38,709 nucleotides of DNA from Bryobacterales bacterium. Its GTDB lineage: Bacteria; Acidobacteriota; Terriglobia; Bryobacterales; Bryobacteraceae. Location of the stretch: positions 1 to 38,709 of the forward strand of contig PMQB01000600.1 in NCBI GenBank assembly GCA_003169195.1. Reading direction: 5' to 3'. A program made the position numbers and the translations under genes. Numbering within the stretch: position 1 is the first letter of the stretch; every line of letters starts with the position of its first letter. Under the pieces are notes generated by a model. The model saw only the letters and a program-made list of their open reading frames with translations. It searched no databases and was not told where the DNA came from. Positions 7,647 through 15,739 of the stretch are shown piece after piece.

Positions 7647-8318
7647 ATGTCGGTTATGACCACTCGCGTTCTCGAAGTGCGCAAGAACGTTCTCAACAAG
7701 AACGACGAACTTGCGCGCGAGTTGCGAAGCACCTTCCAATCGGCTGGTGTTTTCGTCCTGAATCTAGTGTCCAGCCCAGGCACCGGCAAGACCATGCTGC
7801 TCGAAAAGACTCTCGCCGCCTTGCGCCAGCGCGGTCATCGCGTGGCTGCACTCGTGGGCGATCTCGAAACCGACAATGACGCCAAGCGCCTGGCCCAAAG
7901 CGGTGCGCCCGTTCGCCAAATCAAAACCGACGGCCGTTGCCATCTTGAAGCCACCATGATTCGCACTCACTTGGAGGGCTGGTCTCTCACTGACTTGGAT
8001 TTTCTCTTTATCGAAAACGTCGGCAATCTTGTCTGCCCCGCCAGCTACGACCTCGGCGAGGCCGTTCGTGTCGCGCTCCTCTCCGTCAGCGAAGGCGAAG
8101 ACAAACCTCTCAAATATCCCACCATGTTCAACAGTGCCGACGCCGCCGTTGTCACCAAGATGGATCTCGCTGAAGCCTGCGAATACGATCGTGAAACTGC
8201 CTTGCGCAATATCCGCGAAATTCGTCCCTCCATTGAGATCATTGAGCTTTCTGCGAAGCGTGGCATCGGCGTGGATTCCTGGCTCGACTTTCTGGAACGT
8301 AAAAAACGCGGCGTTTGA
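7647..8318 (+). CDS. hypB: HypB GTPase for nickel insertion
   Basis: 223 aa. P-loop SSPGTGKT at 42-49, GDLETDNDAKRL, TDGRCHLEA (C98, H99), ENVGNLVCPASYDLGE (C130) and TKMDL guanine-binding motif; C98, H99 and C130 correspond to the metal site in the G domain. It lacks the histidine-rich nickel-storage stretch and the N-terminal CxxCGC site of some HypB proteins, so it is a minimal form that probably gets nickel from HypA or SlyD-like donors. The start ATG 7647 lies 4 bp after hypA; a second Met three codons in is possible. Confidence 0.96.
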   Translation: MSVMTTRVLEVRKNVLNKNDELARELRSTFQSAGVFVLNLVSSPGTGKTMLLEKTLAALRQRGHRVAALVGDLETDNDAKRLAQSGAPVRQIKTDGRCHLEATMIRTHLEGWSLTDLDFLFIENVGNLVCPASYDLGEAVRVALLSVSEGEDKPLKYPTMFNSADAAVVTKMDLAEACEYDRETALRNIREIRPSIEIIELSAKRGIGVDSWLDFLERKKRGV

Positions 8319-8337
8319 TTACGATAAACTCTAGTGG

Positions 8338-10113
8338 ATGAGCGCTGGAACGGCACTACCGGGTCGAATGGATTTCGATTCAGTGGGTCCCGGCTCGGAT
8401 GACGAACTGGTGCGCTTGCGCGCTGAAGTGGCCCACCTGCGCCGCGAAAATCTCTGTCTCACGGGCGAGTCGGAATTGCTCCGCGCTGCTGCGCGCATTG
8501 TCGTCGAAGAACTCGACACCCGCGTCCTCATCCAGGAAATAGCTCGCCTCGCCGCAGCCGTCCTGACCGCCGATCACGCCGTGATTGGCCTCTGCGACGA
8601 AGATGTGTTCGCCCAGGAAACAGGCTATTCTCACGGAGTCGGCCCCACCAGCGATGCCGGAGTCGCTAGTGATCCGGTCGCCAATTGGGTCTGCAAGCAT
8701 CGCGCGGCTTTTCTCTCCAACAGTCCAGCCGTTGATTCCCGACTGACAAAAACTCCGACACCTCCCACCTACCGGAACGTGCTCGCAGTTCCGATTCTCA
8801 ATCACCAGCGCCTGGTGATTGGCGTACTCGAAGTGCAGAATCGCCGCACCGGTGTATTTACGGAGCGCGACCGAAACGCTGCCGAAACACTTGCTCTGCT
8901 CGCTTCCACCGGCTTATCTCGGGCCAAGCTCTATGACCGCATGCAGGAATGGTCTCGCTCTCTCGAAATGCTTCTTGCCTTCAACGCCGCCGTCAACCAG
9001 CACCTCGATCCCAAGTCCTTGGTGAAGAAGCTCGTCGAAAATGCCGCGCAGTTTTTAGAGGCACAAGGCGGCATGGCTGGGTTGGCCATCTCCTCCAAAG
9101 AAGGCGAGACACAGATGGTTTCGGAGAGTTACTGGTTCCGGGGCACCTGGCATGAGCGCCAGCGGCGTTGGGATCGCTTCGAAGGTCTGCCCGGCACTCT
9201 TCTCGAAAACGAGTTTTCCTATCTTTCAAACGACTATCAGTCCGATCGTCTAGCCGACGAAGAGTTAAAAGCTAATTTCGAAGTGCGCCGCGCTCTTTGT
9301 GTGCCCATCAAAGATGTGGACGATCGTTTGGTGGGATTCTTCGAACTCCACAAAAGCGGCAGTACAGCGCCCTTCACGTGGCAAGATACGGCGTTTCTCG
9401 AATCTCTTGGCAACACAACGGCTGTAGCCTTGCAAAACGCTCAACTCCTCAAGACGCTGGAAATTCGCGGCCGTGAAATGGAAAATCTCTCCCGGCGTCA
9501 CGTGACTCATCTTGAGGAAGAAAGAGCGCGCATCGCCCGGGAGTTGCATGACGAAGCCGGCCAATTGCTCATTGGCATCAAGCTGAGTCTCCAAGTGCTT
9601 GCCCACCAAATGCCGGAAGACATACCGGAGGTGAGACAGGAACTAGATGAGTTGCGTAACCAAGTGAATCAAGCGACCTCCCGCTTCAAGGATCTGGCGA
9701 AAGGTCTCCGTCCTCCCACACTCGACAAACTCGGACTCAATGTATCTCTCCGCCAACTCGCTGCCGACCACGAACGCCGCACCTGCATTCCGGTTCATTT
9801 GGAGTTAAGCACCAACATGTCCCGCTTAAGTCAGTCGGCAGAGATTGCGCTGTACCGGATTGTCCAAGAAGGCCTAACGAATGCGGCCAAGTATGCCAAT
9901 GCCACCGAGATTTTCATTTACCTGCAAAAGACCGGCGCTGACATCGAACTGGACATTCGCGACAATGGAACGGGCTTTGATCCAGGCCGAATAAGTTCGG
10001 GCTTGGGTCTACTCGGCATGCGGGAGCGCGCCAGTATGCTGGGCGCTCGCTTTTACGTCAAGAGCTTGCCCAACAAAGGGACGGAGATTCAGGTAAGAGT
10101 GCCCAACGTATGA
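8338..10113 (+). CDS. Soluble GAF-domain sensor histidine kinase (HisKA_3 type)
   Basis: 591 aa from ATG 8338, 19 bp after hypB. There are no membrane segments. A short coiled-coil-like start (LRAEVAHLRREN) precedes two GAF-like domains (about 55-200, FTERDRNAAETLALLAS; and about 205-375, ending LGNTTAVALQNAQLLKTL). A NarX/DesK-type dimerisation domain follows with the phospho-acceptor H404 (EERARIARELHDEAGQ), and an HATPase domain with DNGTGFD and SGLGLLGMRERA. The layout resembles that of the mycobacterial redox/gas sensors DosS and DosT, but haem binding cannot be judged here. The stop overlaps the response-regulator start. Its position between hypB and the hydrogenase structural genes suggests it controls them in response to redox, oxygen or energy state; that is inference. 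Confidence 0.95.
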   Translation: MSAGTALPGRMDFDSVGPGSDDELVRLRAEVAHLRRENLCLTGESELLRAAARIVVEELDTRVLIQEIARLAAAVLTADHAVIGLCDEDVFAQETGYSHGVGPTSDAGVASDPVANWVCKHRAAFLSNSPAVDSRLTKTPTPPTYRNVLAVPILNHQRLVIGVLEVQNRRTGVFTERDRNAAETLALLASTGLSRAKLYDRMQEWSRSLEMLLAFNAAVNQHLDPKSLVKKLVENAAQFLEAQGGMAGLAISSKEGETQMVSESYWFRGTWHERQRRWDRFEGLPGTLLENEFSYLSNDYQSDRLADEELKANFEVRRALCVPIKDVDDRLVGFFELHKSGSTAPFTWQDTAFLESLGNTTAVALQNAQLLKTLEIRGREMENLSRRHVTHLEEERARIARELHDEAGQLLIGIKLSLQVLAHQMPEDIPEVRQELDELRNQVNQATSRFKDLAKGLRPPTLDKLGLNVSLRQLAADHERRTCIPVHLELSTNMSRLSQSAEIALYRIVQEGLTNAAKYANATEIFIYLQKTGADIELDIRDNGTGFDPGRISSGLGLLGMRERASMLGARFYVKSLPNKGTEIQVRVPNV

Positions 10114-10760
10114 TGTCAAACTGGCGCGTAATGTTAGTGGATGACCATAAATTGGTCCGTCGTGGCTTAGCCGCTCTCCTTCGTCTGGATGGTCGATATC
10201 ACGTGGTGGCCGAAGCAGACGATGGCGAAGAAGCCCTCCAGCAATTGGAGACCGTTCCCGTGGACGTCGTGATTCTCGACCTTTCCATGCCGCGCCTCAA
10301 TGGCATGGAAACGATTAAACGCATAGTGAAAAAGTTTCCTAAAACGAAAACGATGGTACTGTCGATGCACGAAGACGAACAGTTCGTTGCTCGTGCTTTC
10401 CAAGACGGTGCGCGCGGCTACGTCTTGAAGCACGCCATGGATGACGAGCTTTTCAAGGCCCTCGATACGATCCTCCGCGGTAACCAGTTTGTTAGTTCCG
10501 CCATCGATAGGGCCAGCGTAGACGCCCACGCCCTTGAGTCCGACGAACTCACCGCCCGCGAACGCGAAGTGCTACAACTCATTGTCGACGGCCACACCAC
10601 TCAGGCCGTTGCCGATATTCTTTCCATCAGTCCCCATACTGCTACCCGACATCGCGCCAACCTCATGCAGAAACTCGCCGCCCACAGCCAGGTCGAACTC
10701 GTTCGCAACGCCGCTCAGCGCGGCCTCATTATCATGCCCAAAGCGTCCCTCGAAGGTTGA
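10110..10760 (+). CDS. NarL/FixJ-family response regulator
   Basis: 216 aa. Receiver domain with acidic pair D11, D12, phospho-acceptor D57 (VVILDLSMPRLNG) and K at LKHAM; LuxR-type helix-turn-helix near the C-terminus (LTAREREVLQLIVDGHTTQAVADILSISPHTATRHR). The start overlaps the kinase stop (ATGATG), so kinase and regulator are coupled and are cognate. It is followed by 121 bp and then hhyS, making that gap the most obvious target for the regulator. A second Met directly follows the first. Confidence 0.96.
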   Translation: MMSNWRVMLVDDHKLVRRGLAALLRLDGRYHVVAEADDGEEALQQLETVPVDVVILDLSMPRLNGMETIKRIVKKFPKTKTMVLSMHEDEQFVARAFQDGARGYVLKHAMDDELFKALDTILRGNQFVSSAIDRASVDAHALESDELTAREREVLQLIVDGHTTQAVADILSISPHTATRHRANLMQKLAAHSQVELVRNAAQRGLIIMPKASLEG

Positions 10761-10881
10761 CCGTTGCGTCTCTTTTTCGTTCAACCCGCAACTCTACATA
10801 CTTCTTGCTATTGAGTATTCCGTCAGTCCCTATAGACTTGCCATTGGAGCCTCAGTCGTCTTTTCTATAGGAGTCAAAACC
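10761..10881 (+). promoter_or_regulatory. Leader region of the hydrogenase structural genes
   Basis: This 121-bp gap is the only sizeable one between hypA and hypE, so it is the likely site of a promoter for hhyS onward. TATAGA at 10831-10836 is a possible -10, but no well-spaced -35 is visible. An 8-bp inverted repeat, CCTATAGA (10829-10836) and TCTATAGG (10864-10871), is present. Its second arm overlaps the AGGAG (10869-10873) ribosome-binding site of hhyS, so a folded transcript could hide that site. Both points are weak and could be chance. Confidence 0.35.
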
Positions 10882-11853
10882 ATGGCATCAGTTTTGTGGC
10901 TACAAGGCGGAGCGTGCAGCGGCAATACCATGTCGTTCTTAAACGCCGAAGAACCGAGTGCGTGTGATTTAGTAACTGATTTCGGGATTGACCTCTTGTG
11001 GCATCCCTCTCTCGGTATGGAGATGGGCAACAACGCCAAGAAAATTTTTGAAGATCTCGCCACTGGCCGCAAACCCCTCGACATTTTCGTTTTTGAAGGT
11101 ACCGTCATACTGGGCCCCAACGGCAGCGGTCGTTTCAACATGTTTGCCGATCGCCCTATGAAAGACTGGGTGAAGGAACTCGCCGCACAAGCCAACGCTG
11201 TGGTCGCTTTAGGTGACTGCGCCTGCTGGGGCGGCATCCCCGCCACTGAGCCTAACCCCGTCAATAACGTCGGTCTCCAATATCTGAAACGTGCGCAAGG
11301 CGGCTTCTTGGGTTCCGACTTCCGCTCTAAGTGGGGCTTGCCTGTTGTCAATATTCCAGGTTGCCCGGCTCACCCTGATTGGGTCACACAAATCCTCGTA
11401 GCCATCGCCTCCGGCCGCGCCAAAGATATCGCCCTCGACGATCTCCAACGTCCCCAAACCTTCTTCAAAACCTTCACTCAAACGGGTTGCACCCGCGTTC
11501 AGTTCTTCGAATACAAACAATCTCCCACGGAGTTCGGCCAAGGCACTCGCACTGGGTGTCTCTTCTATGAATTCGGCTGTCGCGGACCTATGACTCACTC
11601 GCCGTGCAACCGTATTCTTTGGAATCGGCAGTCCTCCAAAACCCGCGCCGGCATGCCTTGCACCGGTTGTACCGAACCTGAGTTTCCCTTCCACGATCTC
11701 AAGCCGGGAACAGTATTTAAGACTCAAAAAATCAGCGGAACCATCCCCAAAGAAGTGCCATCTGGCACTGACCACGTCACCTACATGGCGCATGCGGCAG
11801 CCGCTCGGATCGCAGCTCCTAAGTGGGCCAAAGAAGACATGTTCGTCGTGTAA
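10882..11853 (+). CDS. hhyS: [NiFe]-hydrogenase small subunit, group 1h (actinobacterial/high-affinity type)
   Basis: 323 aa from ATG 10882, with AGGAG 8 bases before it. The longer upstream frame is rejected because it runs through the response-regulator gene. It carries the Fe-S clusters that take electrons from the [NiFe] site. LQGGACSGNTMSFLNAEEP is characteristic of group 1h/5 small subunits. The usual proximal CxxC is C12-S-G-N15, so one normal Cys ligand is missing; C113 (GDCACWGG) and C161 (IPGCPAHPDW) keep the others. Published work on the Ralstonia homologue, as I recall it, describes an Asp ligand there. Further cysteines at 203, 226, 233, 242, 260 and 263 would serve the outer clusters. 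There is no twin-arginine signal or membrane anchor, so a cytoplasmic enzyme is predicted. Confidence 0.96.
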   Translation: MASVLWLQGGACSGNTMSFLNAEEPSACDLVTDFGIDLLWHPSLGMEMGNNAKKIFEDLATGRKPLDIFVFEGTVILGPNGSGRFNMFADRPMKDWVKELAAQANAVVALGDCACWGGIPATEPNPVNNVGLQYLKRAQGGFLGSDFRSKWGLPVVNIPGCPAHPDWVTQILVAIASGRAKDIALDDLQRPQTFFKTFTQTGCTRVQFFEYKQSPTEFGQGTRTGCLFYEFGCRGPMTHSPCNRILWNRQSSKTRAGMPCTGCTEPEFPFHDLKPGTVFKTQKISGTIPKEVPSGTDHVTYMAHAAAARIAAPKWAKEDMFVV

Positions 11854-11881
11854 GACCCTTATTGAAAACTGGAGCCTCCCA

Positions 11882-13504
11882 ATGTCGACTACGTTAGTCT
11901 CTCCCTCAAAAATGCATATCAGCCCATTGGGCCGCGTGGAAGGTGACCTCGATCTCACCATCACCGTTAATGATGGTGTTGTCACAGACGCTTGGACCAC
12001 GGCCAGCATGTTCCGCGGCTTCGAGATCATTCTCAAGGGTAAAGATCCTCAAGCCGGCTTGATTGTTACACCGCGTGTGTGTGGCATATGCGGCGGCAGC
12101 CACTTGTATAAAGCAGTCTATGCTCTTGATACCGCCTGGAAAACCCACGTGCCCAAGAACGCCACGCTTGTCCGCAATATTGCTCAGGCTTGCGAAACAC
12201 TGCAATCCATCCCGCGTTGGTTCTACGCCCTGTTTGCCATCGATCTTACTAACAAGAACTATGCCCAAGCCAAGGAATACGACGAAGTGGTTCGCCGCTT
12301 CGCTCCTTTCGTTGGGACTAGTTATGAAAAAGGCGTCACGCTCTCCGGCAAGCCCGTCGAAGTCTACGCCCTCTTTGGCGGTCAATGGCCGCATTCCAGC
12401 TTTATGATTCCTGGCGGCGTCATGTGTGCGCCCACTCTCTCCGATGTCACTCGCGCCATTGCCATACTTGATTATTGGAAAAGGGAATGGCTAGAGGCCA
12501 CTTGGCTCGGTTGCTCCATCGACCGTTGGCTGGAAAACAAGACTTGGGCCGACGTCATGAAATGGGCCGACGAAAACGACAGTCAGCGTAATTCTGATTG
12601 CGGCCTGTTCTTGCGCTTTGGTCAGCGCGTCGGTCTCGATAAATTCGGCCAGGGTTGCGGCGCTTATCTCGCAACTGGCACCTACTTTCAGCCCGAGTTA
12701 TATGAAAATCCCACGATCGACGGCCGCAACGGCGCTCTTATCAATCGTTCAGGTATTTATGATGGCTCTGGCTATCACGATTTTGACCATCTTCGCGTAA
12801 AAGAAGACATCACCAACTCCTTCTACCGCGGCGCCTCCCAACTCCATCCTTGGGACGGTGTTACGGAACCGATCGATCCCATCGATGGTGAGAAACAAGG
12901 GAAATACAGTTGGGCCAAATCTCCGCGTTACGACGTGCCGGAAAAGGGCTTTCTCCCCCTCGAAGCGGGTCCGCTCTCTCGCCAGGTCATCGCTGGCAAA
13001 CCGAACCCCGCTCCCCACCAGGATTTCGATCCTCTCTTCCTCGATGCCATCCGTACCGTGGGTCCCAGCGTCCTCGTCCGGGTCATGGCTCGCATGCATG
13101 AAGCCGCCAAGTACTACAAAATAGCTCGCAAAGCACTCGATGATCTGGAACTCCACGACAAGTACTACACCAAACCCGTCGAATTGCCCGAAGGCAAAGG
13201 GTTCGGATCGACCGAGGCCGCGCGCGGTTCTCTCTCCGACTGGATTATTCTCAAGAACGGCCGCATTGAGAATTACCAAATCGTGACTCCCACCGCCTGG
13301 AACATTGGCCCGCGTGACAATCGCCAAATCAACGGTCCTATGGAGAAAGCCTTCATCGGTGCACATATCACCGACCCACAGGACCCCGTAGAAATGGGTC
13401 ACATTGCCCGTTCGTTCGATTCTTGTCTCGTATGCACCGTGCACGCATACGATGGCAAGACTGGCAAAGAACTCTCTCGCTTCCGTATCGGCGAAGGTTC
13501 TTAG
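11882..13504 (+). CDS. hhyL: [NiFe]-hydrogenase large subunit, group 1h
   Basis: 540 aa from ATG 11882, 28 bp after hhyS; the longer open frame overlapping hhyS is not used. It begins MSTTLVSPSKMHISPLGRVEGDLD. The four nickel-site cysteines are present: C67 and C70 (TPRVCGICGGSH) and C515 and C518 (DSCLVCTVH). The 19-residue tail after H521 is the cleavable C-terminal extension removed after nickel insertion, and the protease gene follows directly. DSC replaces the more common DPC at the second motif, as I would expect for this subgroup. The enzyme is predicted to oxidise hydrogen at very low, atmospheric-type concentrations in air; that property is known for characterised relatives and is inferred here. 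Confidence 0.97.
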   Translation: MSTTLVSPSKMHISPLGRVEGDLDLTITVNDGVVTDAWTTASMFRGFEIILKGKDPQAGLIVTPRVCGICGGSHLYKAVYALDTAWKTHVPKNATLVRNIAQACETLQSIPRWFYALFAIDLTNKNYAQAKEYDEVVRRFAPFVGTSYEKGVTLSGKPVEVYALFGGQWPHSSFMIPGGVMCAPTLSDVTRAIAILDYWKREWLEATWLGCSIDRWLENKTWADVMKWADENDSQRNSDCGLFLRFGQRVGLDKFGQGCGAYLATGTYFQPELYENPTIDGRNGALINRSGIYDGSGYHDFDHLRVKEDITNSFYRGASQLHPWDGVTEPIDPIDGEKQGKYSWAKSPRYDVPEKGFLPLEAGPLSRQVIAGKPNPAPHQDFDPLFLDAIRTVGPSVLVRVMARMHEAAKYYKIARKALDDLELHDKYYTKPVELPEGKGFGSTEAARGSLSDWIILKNGRIENYQIVTPTAWNIGPRDNRQINGPMEKAFIGAHITDPQDPVEMGHIARSFDSCLVCTVHAYDGKTGKELSRFRIGEGS

Positions 13505-13528
13505 TCTTTCTGTGATCAACAGAGGGCT

Positions 13529-14017
13529 ATGCACGCCAAAGTTCAAACACTCATCATTGGCTGCGGCAATCTATTGCGCGGTGACGATGCCGCTGGCCCG
13601 GTCCTGATTCGCCGTTTATGGGAGATGGGCCTTCCCCCCGGCGTCCAATGCGCCGATGGCGGCACTGGCGGTATGGACGTCGCCTTTCAAATGCGCGGTG
13701 TCCCCAACGTCATTCTTATTGATGCCTCCCACACGGGTTCCGAGCCGGGTGCCATCTTTTGCGTACCCGGTGATGAATTAGAACGGCTGCCTCCCCTCAC
13801 CGGCCTCAATCTACACTGTTTTCGCTGGGATCACGCACTCGCTTTCGGTCGCTGGTTACTCAAAGACGAATATCCAAAACAAATTACGGTATACCTAATT
13901 GAAGCGGCCAATCTGGAGTTTGGAGCCGAGTTGTCCACCCCAGTAAAAGCCGCAATCGAAAGCTTGGCGAAACAGCTTTTGCACGGATGTACAGCACATG
14001 CCTGTGTCGAGGTATGA
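13529..14017 (+). CDS. Hydrogenase maturation endopeptidase (HyaD/HybD family)
   Basis: 162 aa. It starts with MHAKVQTLIIGCGNLLRGDDAAGP, the signature of nickel-dependent hydrogenase maturation proteases. D20 stands at the position of the first metal ligand (Glu in HybD), with later metal-ligand candidates in LIDASHTG and CFRWDHAL. It should cut the 19-residue tail of HhyL after the last His. It lies 24 bp downstream of hhyL and its end overlaps the next gene by 20 bases. Confidence 0.94.
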   Translation: MHAKVQTLIIGCGNLLRGDDAAGPVLIRRLWEMGLPPGVQCADGGTGGMDVAFQMRGVPNVILIDASHTGSEPGAIFCVPGDELERLPPLTGLNLHCFRWDHALAFGRWLLKDEYPKQITVYLIEAANLEFGAELSTPVKAAIESLAKQLLHGCTAHACVEV

Positions 14018-14522
14018 GGTGGAAATAACAAACCGCGGCTATCTCTACCTAAGCGCTGACCTCGCCTCAACTCGTTTCCCGTACGATGCTCTATTCGCTA
14101 CCCTCGAATCCGGCAATCTGGTCTTATGGCCCACCAGCGGCGCTACTGCCGGCGGCCTTCTGCTCAAGCAACGCAACGTCTCTGGTGATCGTTGTGTTCT
14201 GATGTCCGAAATCTTCCATGCCGATACAACTCCCGGTAAACGAGAAGCTGTTTGGGATGATCGACGCTGTCATCTCTCCATTCCTCTGATCGCGAGGAAG
14301 GCTCCGCAAGCCGTCGCCGCCAACACACTCATCCAAGAAGAGTGCGGCCGCTGGGTCGTTTACCTGGAAGTGGGCTTCTGGGAGCCTTCAGGTAGCGCTC
14401 CTCTCAAAGTCACTCGCAATAGAATCAGAGATTATCCAACACGCCGAGACGCAGAAGTCGCGGCCTCTTGGATTCAGCGTTCGGCCGAACGAAACGTCAG
14501 TCGTCCTGTGGAAGGAAGCTAA
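13998..14522 (+). CDS. Unknown 174-aa protein of the hydrogenase operon
   Basis: 174 aa, not recognised. The ATG at 13998 overlaps the protease gene by 20 bases; an in-frame GTG at 14019 would nearly remove the overlap. No signal peptide, membrane helix or metal-binding cysteine motif is seen. The composition is that of a small mixed alpha/beta soluble protein, with short beta-like runs such as GYLYLSADL and GRWVVYLEVGFWEP. It sits in the middle of the structural and accessory genes, tightly packed, and must be cotranscribed with hhySL. An accessory role in assembly or electron transfer is inferred from position only. Confidence 0.8.
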   Translation: MPVSRYEVEITNRGYLYLSADLASTRFPYDALFATLESGNLVLWPTSGATAGGLLLKQRNVSGDRCVLMSEIFHADTTPGKREAVWDDRRCHLSIPLIARKAPQAVAANTLIQEECGRWVVYLEVGFWEPSGSAPLKVTRNRIRDYPTRRDAEVAASWIQRSAERNVSRPVEGS

Positions 14523-14524
14523 CT

Positions 14525-15739
14525 GTGACACAGCCTATCGGCATCTTTCCTCCACCTGCCGCTCTTCTTGTCTTGCCTCCTGCCGGAGATCCCGATGCCC
14601 TCGCCGCTTTACTCCGTGGCGATATCACTCATCTACTCCCTCCCGAATGGAACTTCTTTGAAGCCGCGGTCCACGGGCGAACGAAGGAAGCCTTAGAAAT
14701 CCTTGCAAGCCTTGACGCCCCCATCGCTCATTACAATCTCTTTGTTCTACAAGGTGGCGACCTCGCGCGCTACCGTCACCTGCGTGCCAACCTCACTCCT
14801 GACCTAGCCAGCCTCCTCCAAGTAGCCGCCTTTCAATTCGGTCTGATAGAAGAACTGCCGCTTGCCGAATCCCTTGAGGGTGAATGGAAGGCTGTCCTAC
14901 TTCTAACACGCGCCTCGCGCCATCTGGAAAATCAAGAAACCACCCGAGCCATCGTCGATCTCGAGCAGGCCGTCGAATGCGTGCGAACTTCATCTCCTGT
15001 GTTCGCAGCCCAACTACTCGGTCAGATAGCAGGCCTTCGTTGGAGCGCTCCCGGCCAAGATGTCTCCCAAGTCATCGACAATTACAGTGAAGCGATCAAA
15101 CTCGCCGGCAACACACCACTCGATGGACTCTGTGCCGAACTCTGGCTCAACCTTGGCTCGTGTTATCAGGAACACTCCGACGGTCGTCGCGACTATCTCA
15201 CTCACGCCATCCAGGCATACCAGCAAGCCATTCAGTGCGACCTTTCCGAAACCAATCACCCTGAAATGTACGCCCTCGCGCAAAATAATCTTGGCTTGGC
15301 TTATCTTACTATGCCCATGATCGAAGCGAGCGACGATCTCCGCAAAGCCGTTGCTGTTCAATCCTTCCGCGAAGCTCTGAAGGTCTACCAGTCCCACACT
15401 CATCGCCTCGAATGGGTCAGCGCCAAGCTCAACCTCGCTAACGCTCTCCAGCATCTCCCGTCCTCCCACCCCGAAGAAAATCTAGTTCAGGCAGTCGATA
15501 TCTACGAAGAGCTATTGCAAACGCGCAGCCGCGCCGAAGACCCCGTAGGTTATGCGCGCCTATTAGCGAATCAAGCCAACGCTCTCGCCCATTTGGGCTT
15601 GTTTTCCCAATCCTTAGAAAAAGCCAACGAAGCGTACAAACTATTCCACTGGCACAATGAAGCCGATTCCGCTGCTAGCGTCCTGGAATTGGTGGGCAAA
15701 GTTCATGAAAGCCTTGGAAACAAACAGGTCACAGCCTAA
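14525..15739 (+). CDS. Tetratricopeptide-repeat protein of the hydrogenase operon
   Basis: 404 aa from GTG 14525, chosen because GGAAGG at 14511-14516 lies 8 bases before it and the upstream extension overlaps the preceding gene. The last 250 residues are helical TPR-like pairs, for example AELWLNLGSCYQEH, YALAQNNLGLAYLTM, AKLNLANALQHL and ARLLANQANALAHLGLFSQSLEKANEAYKLF. The first 130 residues (AALLRGDITHLLPPEWNFFEAAVHG) are specific to this protein. There is no signal peptide, so it is probably cytoplasmic. TPR proteins usually act as docking platforms, so it might hold the hydrogenase or its carrier in a larger complex. The stop directly abuts the next start codon. Confidence 0.9.
   Translation: MTQPIGIFPPPAALLVLPPAGDPDALAALLRGDITHLLPPEWNFFEAAVHGRTKEALEILASLDAPIAHYNLFVLQGGDLARYRHLRANLTPDLASLLQVAAFQFGLIEELPLAESLEGEWKAVLLLTRASRHLENQETTRAIVDLEQAVECVRTSSPVFAAQLLGQIAGLRWSAPGQDVSQVIDNYSEAIKLAGNTPLDGLCAELWLNLGSCYQEHSDGRRDYLTHAIQAYQQAIQCDLSETNHPEMYALAQNNLGLAYLTMPMIEASDDLRKAVAVQSFREALKVYQSHTHRLEWVSAKLNLANALQHLPSSHPEENLVQAVDIYEELLQTRSRAEDPVGYARLLANQANALAHLGLFSQSLEKANEAYKLFHWHNEADSAASVLELVGKVHESLGNKQVTA

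Noticed and set aside
10755-10792. Inverted repeats GGTTGA/TCAACC and GTTGCG/CGCAAC after the response regulator
   Set aside because: The two pairings are mutually tangled and lack a U-tract, so neither is a convincing terminator or operator.
10534-10881. Upstream extension of hhyS by 116 codons
   Set aside because: It runs through the response-regulator gene and adds sequence not found in group 1h small subunits; ATG 10882 has a good ribosome-binding site. It also does not encode a Tat signal.
11792-11881. Upstream extension of hhyL
   Set aside because: It overlaps hhyS, and the normal N-terminus of the family begins at ATG 11882.
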